From positions 434,001 through 498,000 of the forward strand of contig NZ_CABPSJ010000003.1 of assembly GCF_902459745.1 (NCBI RefSeq): a stretch of DNA of 64,000 bases. The letters are read 5' to 3'. The position numbers were made by a program, and so were the translations under genes. The DNA comes from Pandoraea communis (GTDB lineage Bacteria > Pseudomonadota > Gammaproteobacteria > Burkholderiales > Burkholderiaceae). The notes below the pieces were generated by a model, which ran no database searches, was not told where the DNA came from, and saw only the letters and a list, made by a program, of their open reading frames with translations. Positions 19,884 through 29,513 of this stretch are shown here, one piece after another (the stretch's first letter is position 1; each line of letters begins with the position of its first letter).

Positions 19884-20819
19884 TCAACCGTGGGCGCGTT
19901 CGTCGGTGACGGCTTGCGCCCGATGCGAGTCCGCATGTTCGACCTGTGCCGCCGGGGTGACCTCAGGCGCGTTTGCTGCCGGTGTGCCGGCAGCGCGCTG
20001 CGTGGTTGCGGCGGGCGTGGCGTAGTAGTCGCGCTCCCACTTTTCGTGATTGGTCTTGGCCTGCTGCAACTCCGGTGTTAGCGGGGCGAAGGCGAGCAGC
20101 AATCTGTTGAGCCAGGACACCGGCGCTTTGCATGGGCGCTCGAAATCGACGAACAGCACCACGCGGGTCTCGTCGGTATCGTTATGCACCTGATGCGGGT
20201 ACGCGTCGTCGAAGATTACCGCGCGATTCGCCTGCCAGACATAGCGTTGGCCATCGACTTCGATCCAGCAATTCTCGCGCTGGCGTGGCACTTTCAGCGC
20301 GAGATGCAAGCGCAGTACGCCGTTGTAAGGTCCGCGATGCAGCGGGATCTGCTTGCCGGGCGAGAGGATGGAGAAGAACGCCGTGCGCAGACCGGGAATG
20401 CCTTCGAGGGCAGCTGCCGTGGCCGGGCAGCGGGAGAGATTGCGTTCGGCACGCATGCCGTAGCCGAGAAAGACGAAGGTCTGCCACTGATGGTCTTGCG
20501 TGATGGTGGCGACGTCGGGCGAGATCTCGTGAAATGCGGGCAGGCGTCCGGGAGTGGCCAGGACGGTTTCAAGCTCTTTGGCGATTGCCGGGGCCTGTGC
20601 TTCGATGGCTTCGACCCAGGGGAACTGGGCATTATCGAAGATGGGTTTGTCGCCGACCAGCGAGCTGAGAGCAATGCGGCGTTGCGCGGCTTCAACACAC
20701 TGAAAGAAAAACTTGGCGAGCCAGCGGGGAAGAGTACGGTTGGGGTTCTGCACGGGCGATCGTGTAGCACTCAACGTCGGCCTCCAGGGCGGAAATAAGG
20801 GAACCGGGCCGGCGAGCAT
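19884..20819 (-). CDS. LpxO-like aspartyl/asparaginyl beta-hydroxylase
   Basis: A 311-residue Fe(II)/2-oxoglutarate dioxygenase of the Asp_Arg_Hydrox family, to which LpxO (lipid A secondary acyl chain 2-hydroxylase) belongs. The iron and cosubstrate residues sit in IPLHRGPYNGVLRLHLAL (first His, Arg) and FDDAYPHQVHNDTDETRVVLF (second His, Arg). The start at 20819 begins MLAGPVPLFPPW after a GAAAGG site; the longer upstream frame overlaps the divergent yejA and is unlikely. The C-terminal 45 residues are Ala/Pro/Thr-rich. Lipid A modification is inferred from family; peptide hydroxylation is the alternative. Confidence 0.85.
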   Translation of the reverse strand: MLAGPVPLFPPWRPTLSATRSPVQNPNRTLPRWLAKFFFQCVEAAQRRIALSSLVGDKPIFDNAQFPWVEAIEAQAPAIAKELETVLATPGRLPAFHEISPDVATITQDHQWQTFVFLGYGMRAERNLSRCPATAAALEGIPGLRTAFFSILSPGKQIPLHRGPYNGVLRLHLALKVPRQRENCWIEVDGQRYVWQANRAVIFDDAYPHQVHNDTDETRVVLFVDFERPCKAPVSWLNRLLLAFAPLTPELQQAKTNHEKWERDYYATPAATTQRAAGTPAANAPEVTPAAQVEHADSHRAQAVTDERAHG

Positions 20820-20854
20820 GTGCCTTTCAGTGCGGTGAACGCCGGGCTTTTGGG

Positions 20855-20860
20855 TACAAT
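20855..20860 (+). promoter_or_regulatory. Candidate -10 upstream of yejABEF
   Basis: TACAAT lies about 160 bp before yejA in the divergent gap with the lpxO-like gene. No matching -35 was found, so the assignment is weak. Confidence 0.35.
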
Positions 20861-21020
20861 TGTCGCGCGGTCCGACCGTGCCGCCAACCCTCATGCGGGA
20901 AATGTGCGTGATGGTGTGGTTACGAGACGTTACCAGATGTCGCGGCGGAGCGAAGGGGAGGGGCTGGATGCGTCCGGGCCCTGACAGTCTGGCGCACGCG
21001 CCGACCAATACAGGAGACGC

Positions 21021-22988
21021 ATGAACGCGCGCACCACACGGCATCCACACTCAACGCGGGGCTCGCTCCGTGGCTTCGTGTTTTCTCTGACGGTTGTTCC
21101 GGTGCTTGCCGCGGGTCTGTTGCTGGCCCCTGCGGCCCACGCCAAGTACGCCATCGCGCAATACGGTGAGCCCAAGTATCCGCAGGGGTTCACGCACTTC
21201 GATTACGTCAATCCCGATGCGCCGCGTGGCGGCACGCTGACACTGGCGAACCCCGATCGCCGCACCAGCTTCGACAAGTTCAACCCGTTCACGCTGCGCG
21301 GCACATCGCCGCCGGGGGTGCTCGGTCTCATGTTCGAGACGCTCGGCATTGGCAGTGCGGACGAACCCGCGACCGTCTACGGCCTGCTCGCCGACGACAT
21401 CGCTGTGGCCCCCGACGGCACCTCGGTCACGTTTCACATCAATCCGGCGGCACGTTTCAACAACGGCGATCCGGTGACGGCGCAGGACGTCAAGTATTCC
21501 TTCGATACCCTGATGAGTCCGCAGTCGGCGCCGGGCTTCAAGGTCATGCTCTCGGACGTGAAGGGTGCGACGGTCATCGACAATCGCCGCGTGCGCTTCG
21601 ACTTTCGTCGTGTGAGTCCTGATCTGCCGCTGCTCGTGGCAACGGTGCCGGTTTTCTCGCCCAAGTGGGGCGCCGGCGCCGACGGCAAGCGCAAGGCATT
21701 CGACGCCCTGACGTTCGAGACACCGATTGCGAGCGGCCCCTATCTGATCGAGTCGTACGACGGCGGGCGGCGTATTACTTTCCGGCGCGATCCGAAGTAC
21801 TGGGGGCGCGACCTGCCGGTGCGACGGGGCACGTACAACTTCGATCGCATCGTCTACAAGCTGTACTCCGACGACATCGTGCGACTCGAAGGCTTCAAGG
21901 CGGGCGAGTTCGACGCGATTACCGAGTTCCGCGCCCGAAGCTGGGTGCGCAGTTACGTGGGCAAGCGTTTTCGCGATGGCGAGCTGATCAAGCGCGAGTT
22001 CGCGCATCACAATGCGGCCGGCATGCAGGGCTTCATCCTGAACGTGCGGCGCGACATGTTCCGCGACGTGCGTGTGCGCCGCGCGCTGGACCTCGCGCTG
22101 GACTATCAGTGGCTCAACCGGCAACTGTTCTACAACCAGTATCAGCGCATCTACAGCTACTTCACCAACAGCGATCTCGCGGCGCGCGGCATGCCGAGCG
22201 AGGCGGAGTTGAAGCTGCTCGAGCCGTTGCGCAAGAAGCTCGATCCGGCCGTGTTCGGGCCGATGGTCGTGCAGCCCACGACGAACCCGCCTGCGAGTCT
22301 GCGCGAGAACCTGCGCGAGGCGCGGCAACTGCTGGCGCAAGCGGGCTGGACTTATCGCGATGGCGCTCTACGTAACGCGAAGGGTGAGCCGTTCGTGTTC
22401 GAGTTTCTCGACGACGGCGGTGCGATGGGACCGGTCGCGTCGGCTTACGCGCGCAATCTCGCGAAGCTCGGCATCACACTGAACTTCCGCACGAGCGACT
22501 TTGCGTTGTATCAGAAGCGTATCGAGACCTTCGACTTCGACATGATTTCGTTGCGCTATCCCGATTCGCAGATCCCCGGCACGGAGTTGATCGACCGCTT
22601 CGGCAGTCAGTCGGCCAACGTGGACGGCTCGGACAACGCCATCGGTCTGAAAGACCCGGCCGTCGATGCGCTCGTGGCTTCACTCGTGCGCGCGCATACC
22701 TACGAGGATCTCGTGGCCTCCGCGCGTGCGCTTGACCGGGTGCTGATGCACGGCTACTACATCGTCCCGAACTGGTTCTCGTCGACGCATCGCATGGCGT
22801 ACCGGCAATATCTGCGGTTCCCGGAAAAATTGCCGCAGTACTACACCGCGGAAGGCTGGCTCGTGTCGATGTGGTGGGATTCGCGCATCGAGCCGGGCAA
22901 GGCGGCAACGTCCGCTGCGTCTGAGGTGCCCGTGGCGTCCGGTGCGTCCGTTCCCCCGGCCTCCGCCGCATCTGCGGCGTCCCGATAG
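21021..22988 (+). CDS. yejA: Peptide ABC transporter substrate-binding protein YejA
   Basis: A 655-residue periplasmic solute-binding protein (SBP_bac_5 family, cluster C). A signal peptide ends LLLAPAAHA/KYAIAQYGEP near residue 39; FTHFDYVNPDAPRGGTL is typical of YejA. YejABEF-type importers take up oligopeptides and peptide-nucleotide antibiotics such as microcin C. ATG 21021 has AGGAG at 21012-21016. The C-terminal ~30 residues are a variable Ala/Ser/Pro tail. It heads a four-gene operon whose remaining members follow with gaps of 44 bp or less. Confidence 0.93.
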   Translation: MNARTTRHPHSTRGSLRGFVFSLTVVPVLAAGLLLAPAAHAKYAIAQYGEPKYPQGFTHFDYVNPDAPRGGTLTLANPDRRTSFDKFNPFTLRGTSPPGVLGLMFETLGIGSADEPATVYGLLADDIAVAPDGTSVTFHINPAARFNNGDPVTAQDVKYSFDTLMSPQSAPGFKVMLSDVKGATVIDNRRVRFDFRRVSPDLPLLVATVPVFSPKWGAGADGKRKAFDALTFETPIASGPYLIESYDGGRRITFRRDPKYWGRDLPVRRGTYNFDRIVYKLYSDDIVRLEGFKAGEFDAITEFRARSWVRSYVGKRFRDGELIKREFAHHNAAGMQGFILNVRRDMFRDVRVRRALDLALDYQWLNRQLFYNQYQRIYSYFTNSDLAARGMPSEAELKLLEPLRKKLDPAVFGPMVVQPTTNPPASLRENLREARQLLAQAGWTYRDGALRNAKGEPFVFEFLDDGGAMGPVASAYARNLAKLGITLNFRTSDFALYQKRIETFDFDMISLRYPDSQIPGTELIDRFGSQSANVDGSDNAIGLKDPAVDALVASLVRAHTYEDLVASARALDRVLMHGYYIVPNWFSSTHRMAYRQYLRFPEKLPQYYTAEGWLVSMWWDSRIEPGKAATSAASEVPVASGASVPPASAASAASR

Positions 22989-23032
22989 ATTCACCCTGAG
23001 CGTCAGGCACCGACAGGAGCTGTCCCCCAACC

Positions 23033-24088
23033 ATGTGGTCCTACATACTCAAACGGCTGTTGATCATGATTCCGACGCTGCTCGGCGTGATCACGCTGAC
23101 CTTCGTCGTCATTCAATTCGTGCCGGGTGGTCCGGTCGAGCAGGTGATGCTCGAACTCAAGGGCCGCGCGGGCGGTGGCGGCGAGGCGAGCGGCTCAGGC
23201 GGCAGCGATTATCGCGGGCGGCGCGGTATCGACGCGCAACAACTCGCGCAGATCAAGGCGCTCTACGGCTTTGACAAGACGCCGGCGGAGCGCTACTGGC
23301 TGATGCTCAAGCGCTTCGCGAAATTCGACCTGGGCGAGAGTTACTTCCGTCACCAGAGCGTGTGGTCGCTGATCGTCTCGAAGTTGCCGGTGTCGATTTC
23401 TCTCGGGCTGTGGACGTTTTTCCTGACGTACCTGATATCGGTGCCGTTGGGCATCGCCAAGGCGGTGCGCAACGGTTCCCGATTCGACACGCTCACGAGT
23501 CTGGTCGTGCTTGTCGGCTATGCCATCCCCGGCTTCGTGCTCGGGGTGCTGTTGCTCGTGCTCTTCGGCGGCGGCACGTTCTGGCAGTTGTTCCCGCTGC
23601 GCGAACTCGTCTCCGATAACTGGAGCGATCTGTCGTGGCCGGCGAAGATCACCGATTATCTGTGGCACATCACGCTGCCGGTGACGGCGTCGGTCGTCGG
23701 CAGTTTCGCCGTGATTACCATGCTCACGAAGAACGCCTTCCTCGACGAGATTCGCCGGCAGTACGTGCTGACCGCGCGCGCCAAAGGTCTCTCGGAGCGC
23801 AAGGTGCTGTTCAAACATGTCTTTCGCAATGCGCTGATTCCGCTGATTACCGGCTTTCCGGCGGCGTTCATCGGTGCATTCTTCGCTGGGAGTCTGCTGA
23901 TCGAGACACTGTTCTCGCTCGACGGGCTCGGCCGCCTGTCGTACGAATCGGTGCAGCGCCGCGACTATCCGGTCGTGCTCGGCTCGCTGTATCTGTTCAC
24001 GCTCATCGGCTTGCTGACCAAGCTCATCTCCGACCTGTGCTACGTGCTGGTCGACCCGCGCATTCAATTCGATCGACTGGAGCACTGA
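23033..24088 (+). CDS. yejB: Peptide ABC transporter permease YejB
   Basis: A 351-residue inner-membrane permease with the DppB-type start MWSYILKRLLIMIPTLLGVI and the motif FVVIQFVPGGPVEQ. A Gly-rich insertion (GRAGGGGEASGSGGSDYRG) in the first periplasmic loop is characteristic of YejB. The permease domain holds the coupling motif RAKGLSERKVLFKHVFRNAL. It forms the heterodimeric channel with YejE. The next start is one base after its stop. Confidence 0.94.
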   Translation: MWSYILKRLLIMIPTLLGVITLTFVVIQFVPGGPVEQVMLELKGRAGGGGEASGSGGSDYRGRRGIDAQQLAQIKALYGFDKTPAERYWLMLKRFAKFDLGESYFRHQSVWSLIVSKLPVSISLGLWTFFLTYLISVPLGIAKAVRNGSRFDTLTSLVVLVGYAIPGFVLGVLLLVLFGGGTFWQLFPLRELVSDNWSDLSWPAKITDYLWHITLPVTASVVGSFAVITMLTKNAFLDEIRRQYVLTARAKGLSERKVLFKHVFRNALIPLITGFPAAFIGAFFAGSLLIETLFSLDGLGRLSYESVQRRDYPVVLGSLYLFTLIGLLTKLISDLCYVLVDPRIQFDRLEH

Positions 24089-24089
24089 C

Positions 24090-25196
24090 GTGACCCGATC
24101 TGCCACGCCATCGCCACGCCCGTCGTCGTTCGCCTCAACGCCTTCGCCATCGCGTTCGCCGCGCTGGCGCGTCTGGCGGCGCTTTCGCAGCCACCGAATG
24201 GGCTATTGGAGCCTTGTCGCGTTCGTCGTGCTGTTCGGCATCAGCCTCTTTGCCGAGGTGATTGCCAACGACAAGCCGTGGGTCGTTCGCTACGACGGGC
24301 AGTGGTATTTCCCGCTCGTGAAGACGTATCCCGAATCGACCTTCGGCGGCGACTTCCCGACGCCGACCGATTACCTCGATCCGTTCATCGAAGGCCGTAT
24401 CCGCGCAGGCGAGAACTTCGCGATCTATCCGCCGGTGCGCTACAGCTACGACACCATCAACTATTTCGCGAAGGTGCCCAATCCTGCGCCGCCGTCGTCG
24501 GAGAACTGGCTGGGCACGGACGATCGCGGGCGCGACGTCTTCTCGCGGCTGCTCTATGGGTTCCGGCTATCGGTCATCTTCGCGCTGGCGCTGACCATCT
24601 CCGGCACCTTGCTTGGCGTGCTGGCGGGGGCCGTGCAGGGCTACTATGGCGGGCGCATCGACCTGACGCTGCAACGCCTCATCGAAATTTGGGGATCGCT
24701 GCCCGAGCTGTATTTGCTCATCATTTTTGCGTCGATTTTCGAGCCGCATCTGTGGCTGCTCTTCGTGCTGCTCTCGCTGTTCGGCTGGATCGGGTTGTCC
24801 GACTATGTGCGTGCCGAGTTTCTGCGCAATCGTCAGCTCGATTACGTTCGCGCGGCGCGGGCGATGGGGCTTTCGAACTGGCAGATCATCCGGCGTCACG
24901 TATTGCCCAACAGCATGACGCCCGTAATCACGTTCCTGCCATTCCGCATGAGCGGGGCGATTCTGGCGCTCACGAGTCTCGACTTTCTCGGGCTTGGCGT
25001 GCCGCCGCCCACGCCAAGCCTCGGCGAGTTGCTCAATCAAGGGAAGGCGAATCTCGACGCGTGGTGGATTTCGCTGGCCACGTTCGTCGTGCTGGTGCTC
25101 ACACTTCTGTTGCTCACCTTCATGGGAGACGCCTTGCGGAATGCGCTCGACACGCGTATCGCGGACAAACAGGCCGCGGCCGGGGGGGCGATGTGA
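24090..25196 (+). CDS. yejE: Peptide ABC transporter permease YejE
   Basis: A 368-residue DppC-type permease. A basic Ser/Pro-rich N-terminus precedes the first helix (WSLVAFVVLFGISLF). The long periplasmic segment with NWLGTDDRGRDVFSRLLYGF is the OppC/DppC hallmark, and RAMGLSNWQIIRRHVLPN is the coupling motif. The start is GTG at 24090, one base after the yejB stop. The stop overlaps the yejF GTG (GTGA, 25193-25196). Confidence 0.94.
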   Translation: MTRSATPSPRPSSFASTPSPSRSPRWRVWRRFRSHRMGYWSLVAFVVLFGISLFAEVIANDKPWVVRYDGQWYFPLVKTYPESTFGGDFPTPTDYLDPFIEGRIRAGENFAIYPPVRYSYDTINYFAKVPNPAPPSSENWLGTDDRGRDVFSRLLYGFRLSVIFALALTISGTLLGVLAGAVQGYYGGRIDLTLQRLIEIWGSLPELYLLIIFASIFEPHLWLLFVLLSLFGWIGLSDYVRAEFLRNRQLDYVRAARAMGLSNWQIIRRHVLPNSMTPVITFLPFRMSGAILALTSLDFLGLGVPPPTPSLGELLNQGKANLDAWWISLATFVVLVLTLLLLTFMGDALRNALDTRIADKQAAAGGAM

Positions 25197-26788
25197 CCGC
25201 GCCGCTGCTCAGTATCGAAAACCTGTCGGTGCGCTTCGGTGACACCGAAGCGGTGAAGGGCGTGAGCCTTGCTATCGAGCGCGGCGAGCGCGTCGCGCTG
25301 GTCGGTGAGTCGGGTTCCGGCAAGAGCGTGACGGCACTGGCCATCCTGCGCCTGTTGCAGGACGCACAGATCCAGGGACGCGTCATGCTCGACGGCGTGG
25401 ACCTGGCGTCGTTGAGCGAGCGTGCCATGCGTGGGGTGCGCGGTAACGACGTCGCCATGATCTTTCAGGAGCCGATGACCGCGCTCAATCCGCTCTATCC
25501 GATTGGCGAGCAGATTGCCGAGGCGCTCGAACTGCACGAGGGACTCTCTTCCAGAGACGCCAAGACACGTGCGGTAGAGTTGCTGCGCCGCACGGGCATC
25601 CCTGAGCCGGAACGCCGTGTGTCCCACTTCCCGCATGAGTTGTCCGGCGGCCAGCGCCAGCGCGCCATGATCGCCATGGCGCTCGCCTGCCGTCCCAAGT
25701 TGCTGTTGGCGGACGAGCCGACCACGGCGCTCGACGTCACCATTCGCGCACAGATCATCGAGCTGCTGCTCGAATTGCAGCGCGATGCCGCCGAGAAGCG
25801 TGGCATGGCTGTGCTGCTCATCACGCACGACCTGAATCTGGTGCGGCGGTTCGCGCAACGCGTGGCGGTGATGGAGAAGGGCGTGCTCGTGGAGTGCGCA
25901 GATACCGAGACGCTTTTTGCGAATCCGCAGCATCCGTACACAAGGAAACTCATCGACAGCCGCCCGCAACGCGAGATCCATCCCGTGCTGCCGATTGCGC
26001 CGGTGTTGCTCGAAGCGCGCGGCGTCGCGGTGGATTATCCGATCTCGCTGCCCGGTATGCGCGGCTGGTTCCGGCGCGGGCAGTTCCGCGCCGTGCATCC
26101 GGTCGATCTGGCATTGCGTCAGGGAGAAACGCTCGGTGTGGTGGGTGAGTCGGGCTCCGGCAAGTCGACGCTCGCGATGGCGTTGCTCGGGCTTCAGCAC
26201 GCAAGCGCCGGACAGATCGAGTTTCAGGGCGAGCCGCTTTCGTCCTATCGCGGCACCGCGCAGCGCACGTTGCGCTCGCGCATGCAGATCGTATTTCAAG
26301 ACCCGTTCGGCTCGCTGTCGCCGCGTATGACTGTCGAGGAGATTGTGGGGGAGGGGCTCGCGCTGCATCGTCCGCAGCAGACGGAGGACGAGCGGCGCGC
26401 TCGCGTGGCGGGCGTGTTGCGCGAGGTGGGGATCGATGCGCGCGCCATGTCGCGTTATCCGCACGAGTTCTCGGGCGGTCAACGGCAGCGGATTGCCATC
26501 GCGCGTGCGCTCGTCGTCGAACCGCAGATTCTCGTGCTCGACGAACCAACCAGCGCACTCGACGTCTCGATTCAGCAGCAGGTGCTTCATCTGCTCGCCC
26601 AATTGCAGATCAAGTACAACCTGAGCTACCTCTTCATCAGTCACGATCTGGCGGTTATGCGAGCCATGGCGCACCGCGTTCTGGTGTTCAAGGATGGGCA
26701 TCTGGTGGAGCAGGGGGATACGGAATCGGTATTTTTTGATCCGCAAAACGATTACACCCGGGAACTGGTCGCGGCGGCCATGTTGTAG
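25193..26788 (+). CDS. yejF: Peptide ABC transporter ATP-binding protein YejF (duplicated ATPase)
   Basis: A 531-residue protein with two complete ABC modules in tandem, supplying both ATPases of the importer. Module 1 has Walker A GESGSGKS near residue 40, [15 protein letters not shown] and LLLADEPTTALD. Module 2 has GESGSGKST near residue 320, FSGGQRQRIAIARAL and ILVLDEPTSALD. The GTG at 25193 overlaps the yejE stop by four bases. An in-frame upstream extension within yejE is a shadow and is not used. Confidence 0.94.
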   Translation: MTAPLLSIENLSVRFGDTEAVKGVSLAIERGERVALVGESGSGKSVTALAILRLLQDAQIQGRVMLDGVDLASLSERAMRGVRGNDVAMIFQEPMTALNPLYPIGEQIAEALELHEGLSSRDAKTRAVELLRRTGIPEPERRVSHFPHELSGGQRQRAMIAMALACRPKLLLADEPTTALDVTIRAQIIELLLELQRDAAEKRGMAVLLITHDLNLVRRFAQRVAVMEKGVLVECADTETLFANPQHPYTRKLIDSRPQREIHPVLPIAPVLLEARGVAVDYPISLPGMRGWFRRGQFRAVHPVDLALRQGETLGVVGESGSGKSTLAMALLGLQHASAGQIEFQGEPLSSYRGTAQRTLRSRMQIVFQDPFGSLSPRMTVEEIVGEGLALHRPQQTEDERRARVAGVLREVGIDARAMSRYPHEFSGGQRQRIAIARALVVEPQILVLDEPTSALDVSIQQQVLHLLAQLQIKYNLSYLFISHDLAVMRAMAHRVLVFKDGHLVEQGDTESVFFDPQNDYTRELVAAAML

Positions 26789-27099
26789 GCTCATGACATG
26801 GTAGTGAAACGTCACATAACGTCGCGGAACGTCGTCTAAATCGCAAAGGCTTGATTGGAAATGAGAATTTTCTGGTTGTAGTGATTGTTTTTTTCTATTA
26901 CCTTTTGACATCATGTGACGTTCACATTACTATCGCCTACCAATAAAGTTGAATATTCAACGAGTTAACAGGTCAGTTCAGACGACAAGTTCGGCGGTGG
27001 GTCTAGCCGGGCGTGACTCGAGGGTGTTCGACACGGCAGCATCCTGTTGCACCTGACGAGCTACTCATCGGCCATCCGACACACTCAACCCGGCGACCA
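26789..27099 (+). promoter_or_regulatory. Intergenic region with sigma-70 promoter for the NlpC/P60 gene
   Basis: This 311-bp gap is markedly A+T-richer than its neighbours. A perfect -35 TTGACA (26905-26910) and TACTAT (26928-26933) are 17 bp apart, about 165 bp upstream of the NlpC gene. No gene or terminator for yejF is evident in the gap. Confidence 0.6.
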
Positions 27100-27810
27100 A
27101 TGCAGACGACGACCCCTTCGCGCACCCGCAAGACTCTCCTTCTCGCGTTCACTGCCGCTGGCCTCGTCACCGCTTCGTTGACAGCGAAGGCTGACGATTA
27201 CAACAGTGGCCCGAGCCCCGCTGCTCGTGCTGCCGCCGCCGCCATTCAGGCCGCCAACGCTTCCCAGAATGCCACGGCCAACGCTGCCACGGCAGGCATG
27301 TCCGATGCCCCGCAGGCGGCTGTCGAAGAGTCGCGTGTGCAACGTGCGCAGAAGCTGCTCTCGAACGTTACCGACAAGGCATCAGACGTCGTACTTGGCG
27401 CGTTGAACTACATCGGCGTGCGCTACAAGTACGGCGGGAACACGCCGGACAGCGGTCTGGATTGCAGCGGCTTCGTGCGCTATGTGTTCCAGGACACGCT
27501 CAATTTCATGCTGCCGCGCCGCTCGGAAGAAATGAGCCAGGTGGGCGAGCGTATCGCCAAGACCGATCTGAAGCCGGGCGATCTGGTGTTCTTCAACACG
27601 ATGCGCCGCAGCTTCTCGCACGTTGGCATCTATATCGGCGGTGACAAGTTTGTGCATGCCCCGGCCACGGGCGGCAAGATTCGCGTGGAAGACCTGCGTG
27701 AGTCGTACTGGTCGGCCCGTTACAACGGCGCTCGCCGTGTCGAAACGCTCAAAGCCAGCGCCGAACTGACGCGCGTCGAGCAACTCTTCAAGAACGACCA
27801 CCCGATGTAA
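27100..27810 (+). CDS. Exported NlpC/P60-family cell-wall hydrolase
   Basis: A 236-residue exported peptidase predicted to cut peptidoglycan stem peptides. The signal peptide (residues 1-31, ending LTAKA) is followed by an Ala-rich segment (40-75) and a C-terminal NlpC/P60 domain with catalytic Cys122 (LDCSGFVRYVF) and His near 177 (SHVGIYIGGDKFVHAP). ATG 27100 begins the signal peptide; an upstream frame adds unrelated residues. It resembles Spr/MepS endopeptidases, though no lipobox is seen. It is monocistronic, followed by an intrinsic terminator. Confidence 0.9.
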   Translation: MQTTTPSRTRKTLLLAFTAAGLVTASLTAKADDYNSGPSPAARAAAAAIQAANASQNATANAATAGMSDAPQAAVEESRVQRAQKLLSNVTDKASDVVLGALNYIGVRYKYGGNTPDSGLDCSGFVRYVFQDTLNFMLPRRSEEMSQVGERIAKTDLKPGDLVFFNTMRRSFSHVGIYIGGDKFVHAPATGGKIRVEDLRESYWSARYNGARRVETLKASAELTRVEQLFKNDHPM

Positions 27811-27852
27811 GCTGCGGTGTCCGCTGAGTCAGTGGACATCGACGCGAATGAG

Positions 27853-27880
27853 AAAGCCGCCCGATGGGCGGCTTTTCTTT
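27853..27880 (+). terminator. Intrinsic terminator after the NlpC/P60 gene
   Basis: AAAGCCGCCC and GGGCGGCTTT form a 10-bp stem with a three-base loop, followed by T-rich sequence. Confidence 0.9.
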
Positions 27881-27970
27881 TGATGCATCCGGTCCTCTAT
27901 GGGGCTGGCCAAATGCGTTCTGGCGCCTGGCGGGCCGCGCGCGTGGCGGCCCGCCAGCGAGGGTACCCCT

Positions 27971-29014
27971 TTAGCGCGAAGCCTGAGGCATGCCGCGCGT
28001 AGCATCCGTCTGGGCGTCGGCCAGCTTGCGCTGTATCTGCGGCCACAGCTTCGCGACGGCTTCCTCACCGGCCAGAATCGCTCGGTTGCGGCCCTGGAAA
28101 TCCGAGGCGGCCATCTTTGCCAGCGACGGGCGAATCACGATGTCGGCGTTCTTCTCCAGTTCGTACTGCTTGATCGACTGTCCCATGATCGTGAACGTCT
28201 GCATGAGGATGTCGAACTGGCCTTGTGTCGCCTGCGCGGTCGGATTGGCCGAGATATCGACTGCAATCACGAAGTCGGCGCCCATCTGCCGGGCGTATTC
28301 GGCCGGCACCGGGGCGACGAGACCGCCATCGACATAATCGCGTGCGCCAATGCGTACGGGTTCGAACACGCCCGGCACGCTGCTTGAGGCCCGCACTGCC
28401 TGGCCCGTGTTGCCGCGACGGAACAGGATGGGCGCGCCGCTCTGCAAGTCGGTGGCCACGATGCCCAACTGACGCGGCATCTGCTCGATCGGACGGTCCT
28501 TGAGGATCTTGTTGACGTAAGACTGCAGCGCTTCGCCTCGCAACATGCCGCGCGAGCGGAAGGGCATCGTCCAGTCGCTGATCGACGCCTCATCCATCGT
28601 GGAGGCCAGACGATTGAGCTGGAAGCCGTTCAGCCCCGAGGCGTACATCGCACCAACGACGCTGCCCGCGCTGGTGCCGACCACGATGTCTGCGTGAATG
28701 CCGCGGGCTTCCAACGCCTTGATCACACCCACATGCGCGAAGCCACGAGCCGCGCCGCCACCGAGTGCCAGGCCTATCTTCAGCGGCCGTACAACCTTGG
28801 GGGGCGCGATCGGCGTGGCGGGCACTGCCGGCGTCTGCGCAACCGGCGGTGTCGGGCTGGTGGGCGTGGCAGGTGCATTGCTGCCCTGCGAGTCGACCGG
28901 CGGGGCGCTGGCACACCCGGCCAGCACGGCAGCCATGGCGAGGGCGCTCAGGGCCGTGCGCGGGGACGTGACAAGCCGGCGGGGCACAAGGGCGGGCCGG
29001 AGGGAAGACGACAT
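27971..29014 (-). CDS. Patatin-like phospholipase lipoprotein (RssA-like)
   Basis: A 347-residue putative serine lipase with a lipoprotein signal (lipobox LAGC, Cys34) followed by a Pro/Thr-rich linker. The patatin domain has the oxyanion loop GGGAARG (85-91), nucleophile GTSAGS (Ser115) and catalytic Asp in DYVDGG. Predicted location is the envelope. Start 29014 places the lipobox at a normal distance, but ATG 29056 is also possible, and no clear ribosome site decides between them. Substrate is unknown; phospholipase A-type activity is inferred from the Ser-Asp dyad. Confidence 0.88.
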   Translation of the reverse strand: MSSSLRPALVPRRLVTSPRTALSALAMAAVLAGCASAPPVDSQGSNAPATPTSPTPPVAQTPAVPATPIAPPKVVRPLKIGLALGGGAARGFAHVGVIKALEARGIHADIVVGTSAGSVVGAMYASGLNGFQLNRLASTMDEASISDWTMPFRSRGMLRGEALQSYVNKILKDRPIEQMPRQLGIVATDLQSGAPILFRRGNTGQAVRASSSVPGVFEPVRIGARDYVDGGLVAPVPAEYARQMGADFVIAVDISANPTAQATQGQFDILMQTFTIMGQSIKQYELEKNADIVIRPSLAKMAASDFQGRNRAILAGEEAVAKLWPQIQRKLADAQTDATRGMPQASR

Positions 29015-29430
29015 AACGGGGGCGGTATGGGTGGTCGGCGTGAGCGCGCGACGCATAACTCGAATCAACGACAACAAGAGGAAACTCCGGCTAGGCAGGA
29101 CTAACGCTCGCGGTACCGTTTATCGTAGGGAAGAGAGGGCACTGGCGCGCGTCGACTTGCAATTTTACGGCGATTGGAGCGGCGCAGGCGCCATTCGGTT
29201 CACTTTTCGAGGGGGGCATCAAAGTGCGGCACCTGTTGTGGAACCCTTCGCGCCATGGCCCGTCTTATCAGCCGCAACACGCGTAATCTACGGTCGCCCA
29301 CCGGTGCCTTGATGCGCAATGGCGTCAACCGCGTTGGCGAACCCGACGCCTCTTGCTCTCGCGGTGGTTATCGCGGTAAATCCCGCACTGCGCTGCATCC
29401 TTGCTCTGAATAGTGAATATCGAAATCAAT
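29015..29430. other. Intergenic region upstream of fbpA-like gene and rssA-like gene
   Basis: About 416 bp between divergent genes. I see no coding sequence with convincing composition and no repeat; the right end leads into an A+T-rich promoter region with the Fur-box-like site. Part of the left end would be coding if the lipoprotein starts at 29056. Confidence 0.5.
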
Positions 29431-29449
29431 GAAAATGGGAATCATTTGC
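29431..29449 (+). promoter_or_regulatory. Putative Fur box
   Basis: GAAAATGGGAATCATTTGC matches 14 of 19 positions of the classical GATAATGATAATCATTATC Fur operator. It lies 65 bp upstream of the ferric-iron binding protein start, in promoter position, implying iron repression. Confidence 0.7.
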
Positions 29450-29513
29450 GTTGATGATCGTTTTTCATTATGCTGTTCCTCTCTACGAAACTACGACTGC
29501 GGGGGAATGGCCC

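Noticed and set aside
21051-22340. Long minus-strand frame opposite yejA
   Set aside because: Arg/His-rich antisense shadow of a well-supported periplasmic binding protein.
24206-25192. N-terminal extension giving an 860-residue YejF
   Set aside because: The extra part overlaps yejE in another frame and has no domain; the GTG at 25193 gives the normal YejF length.
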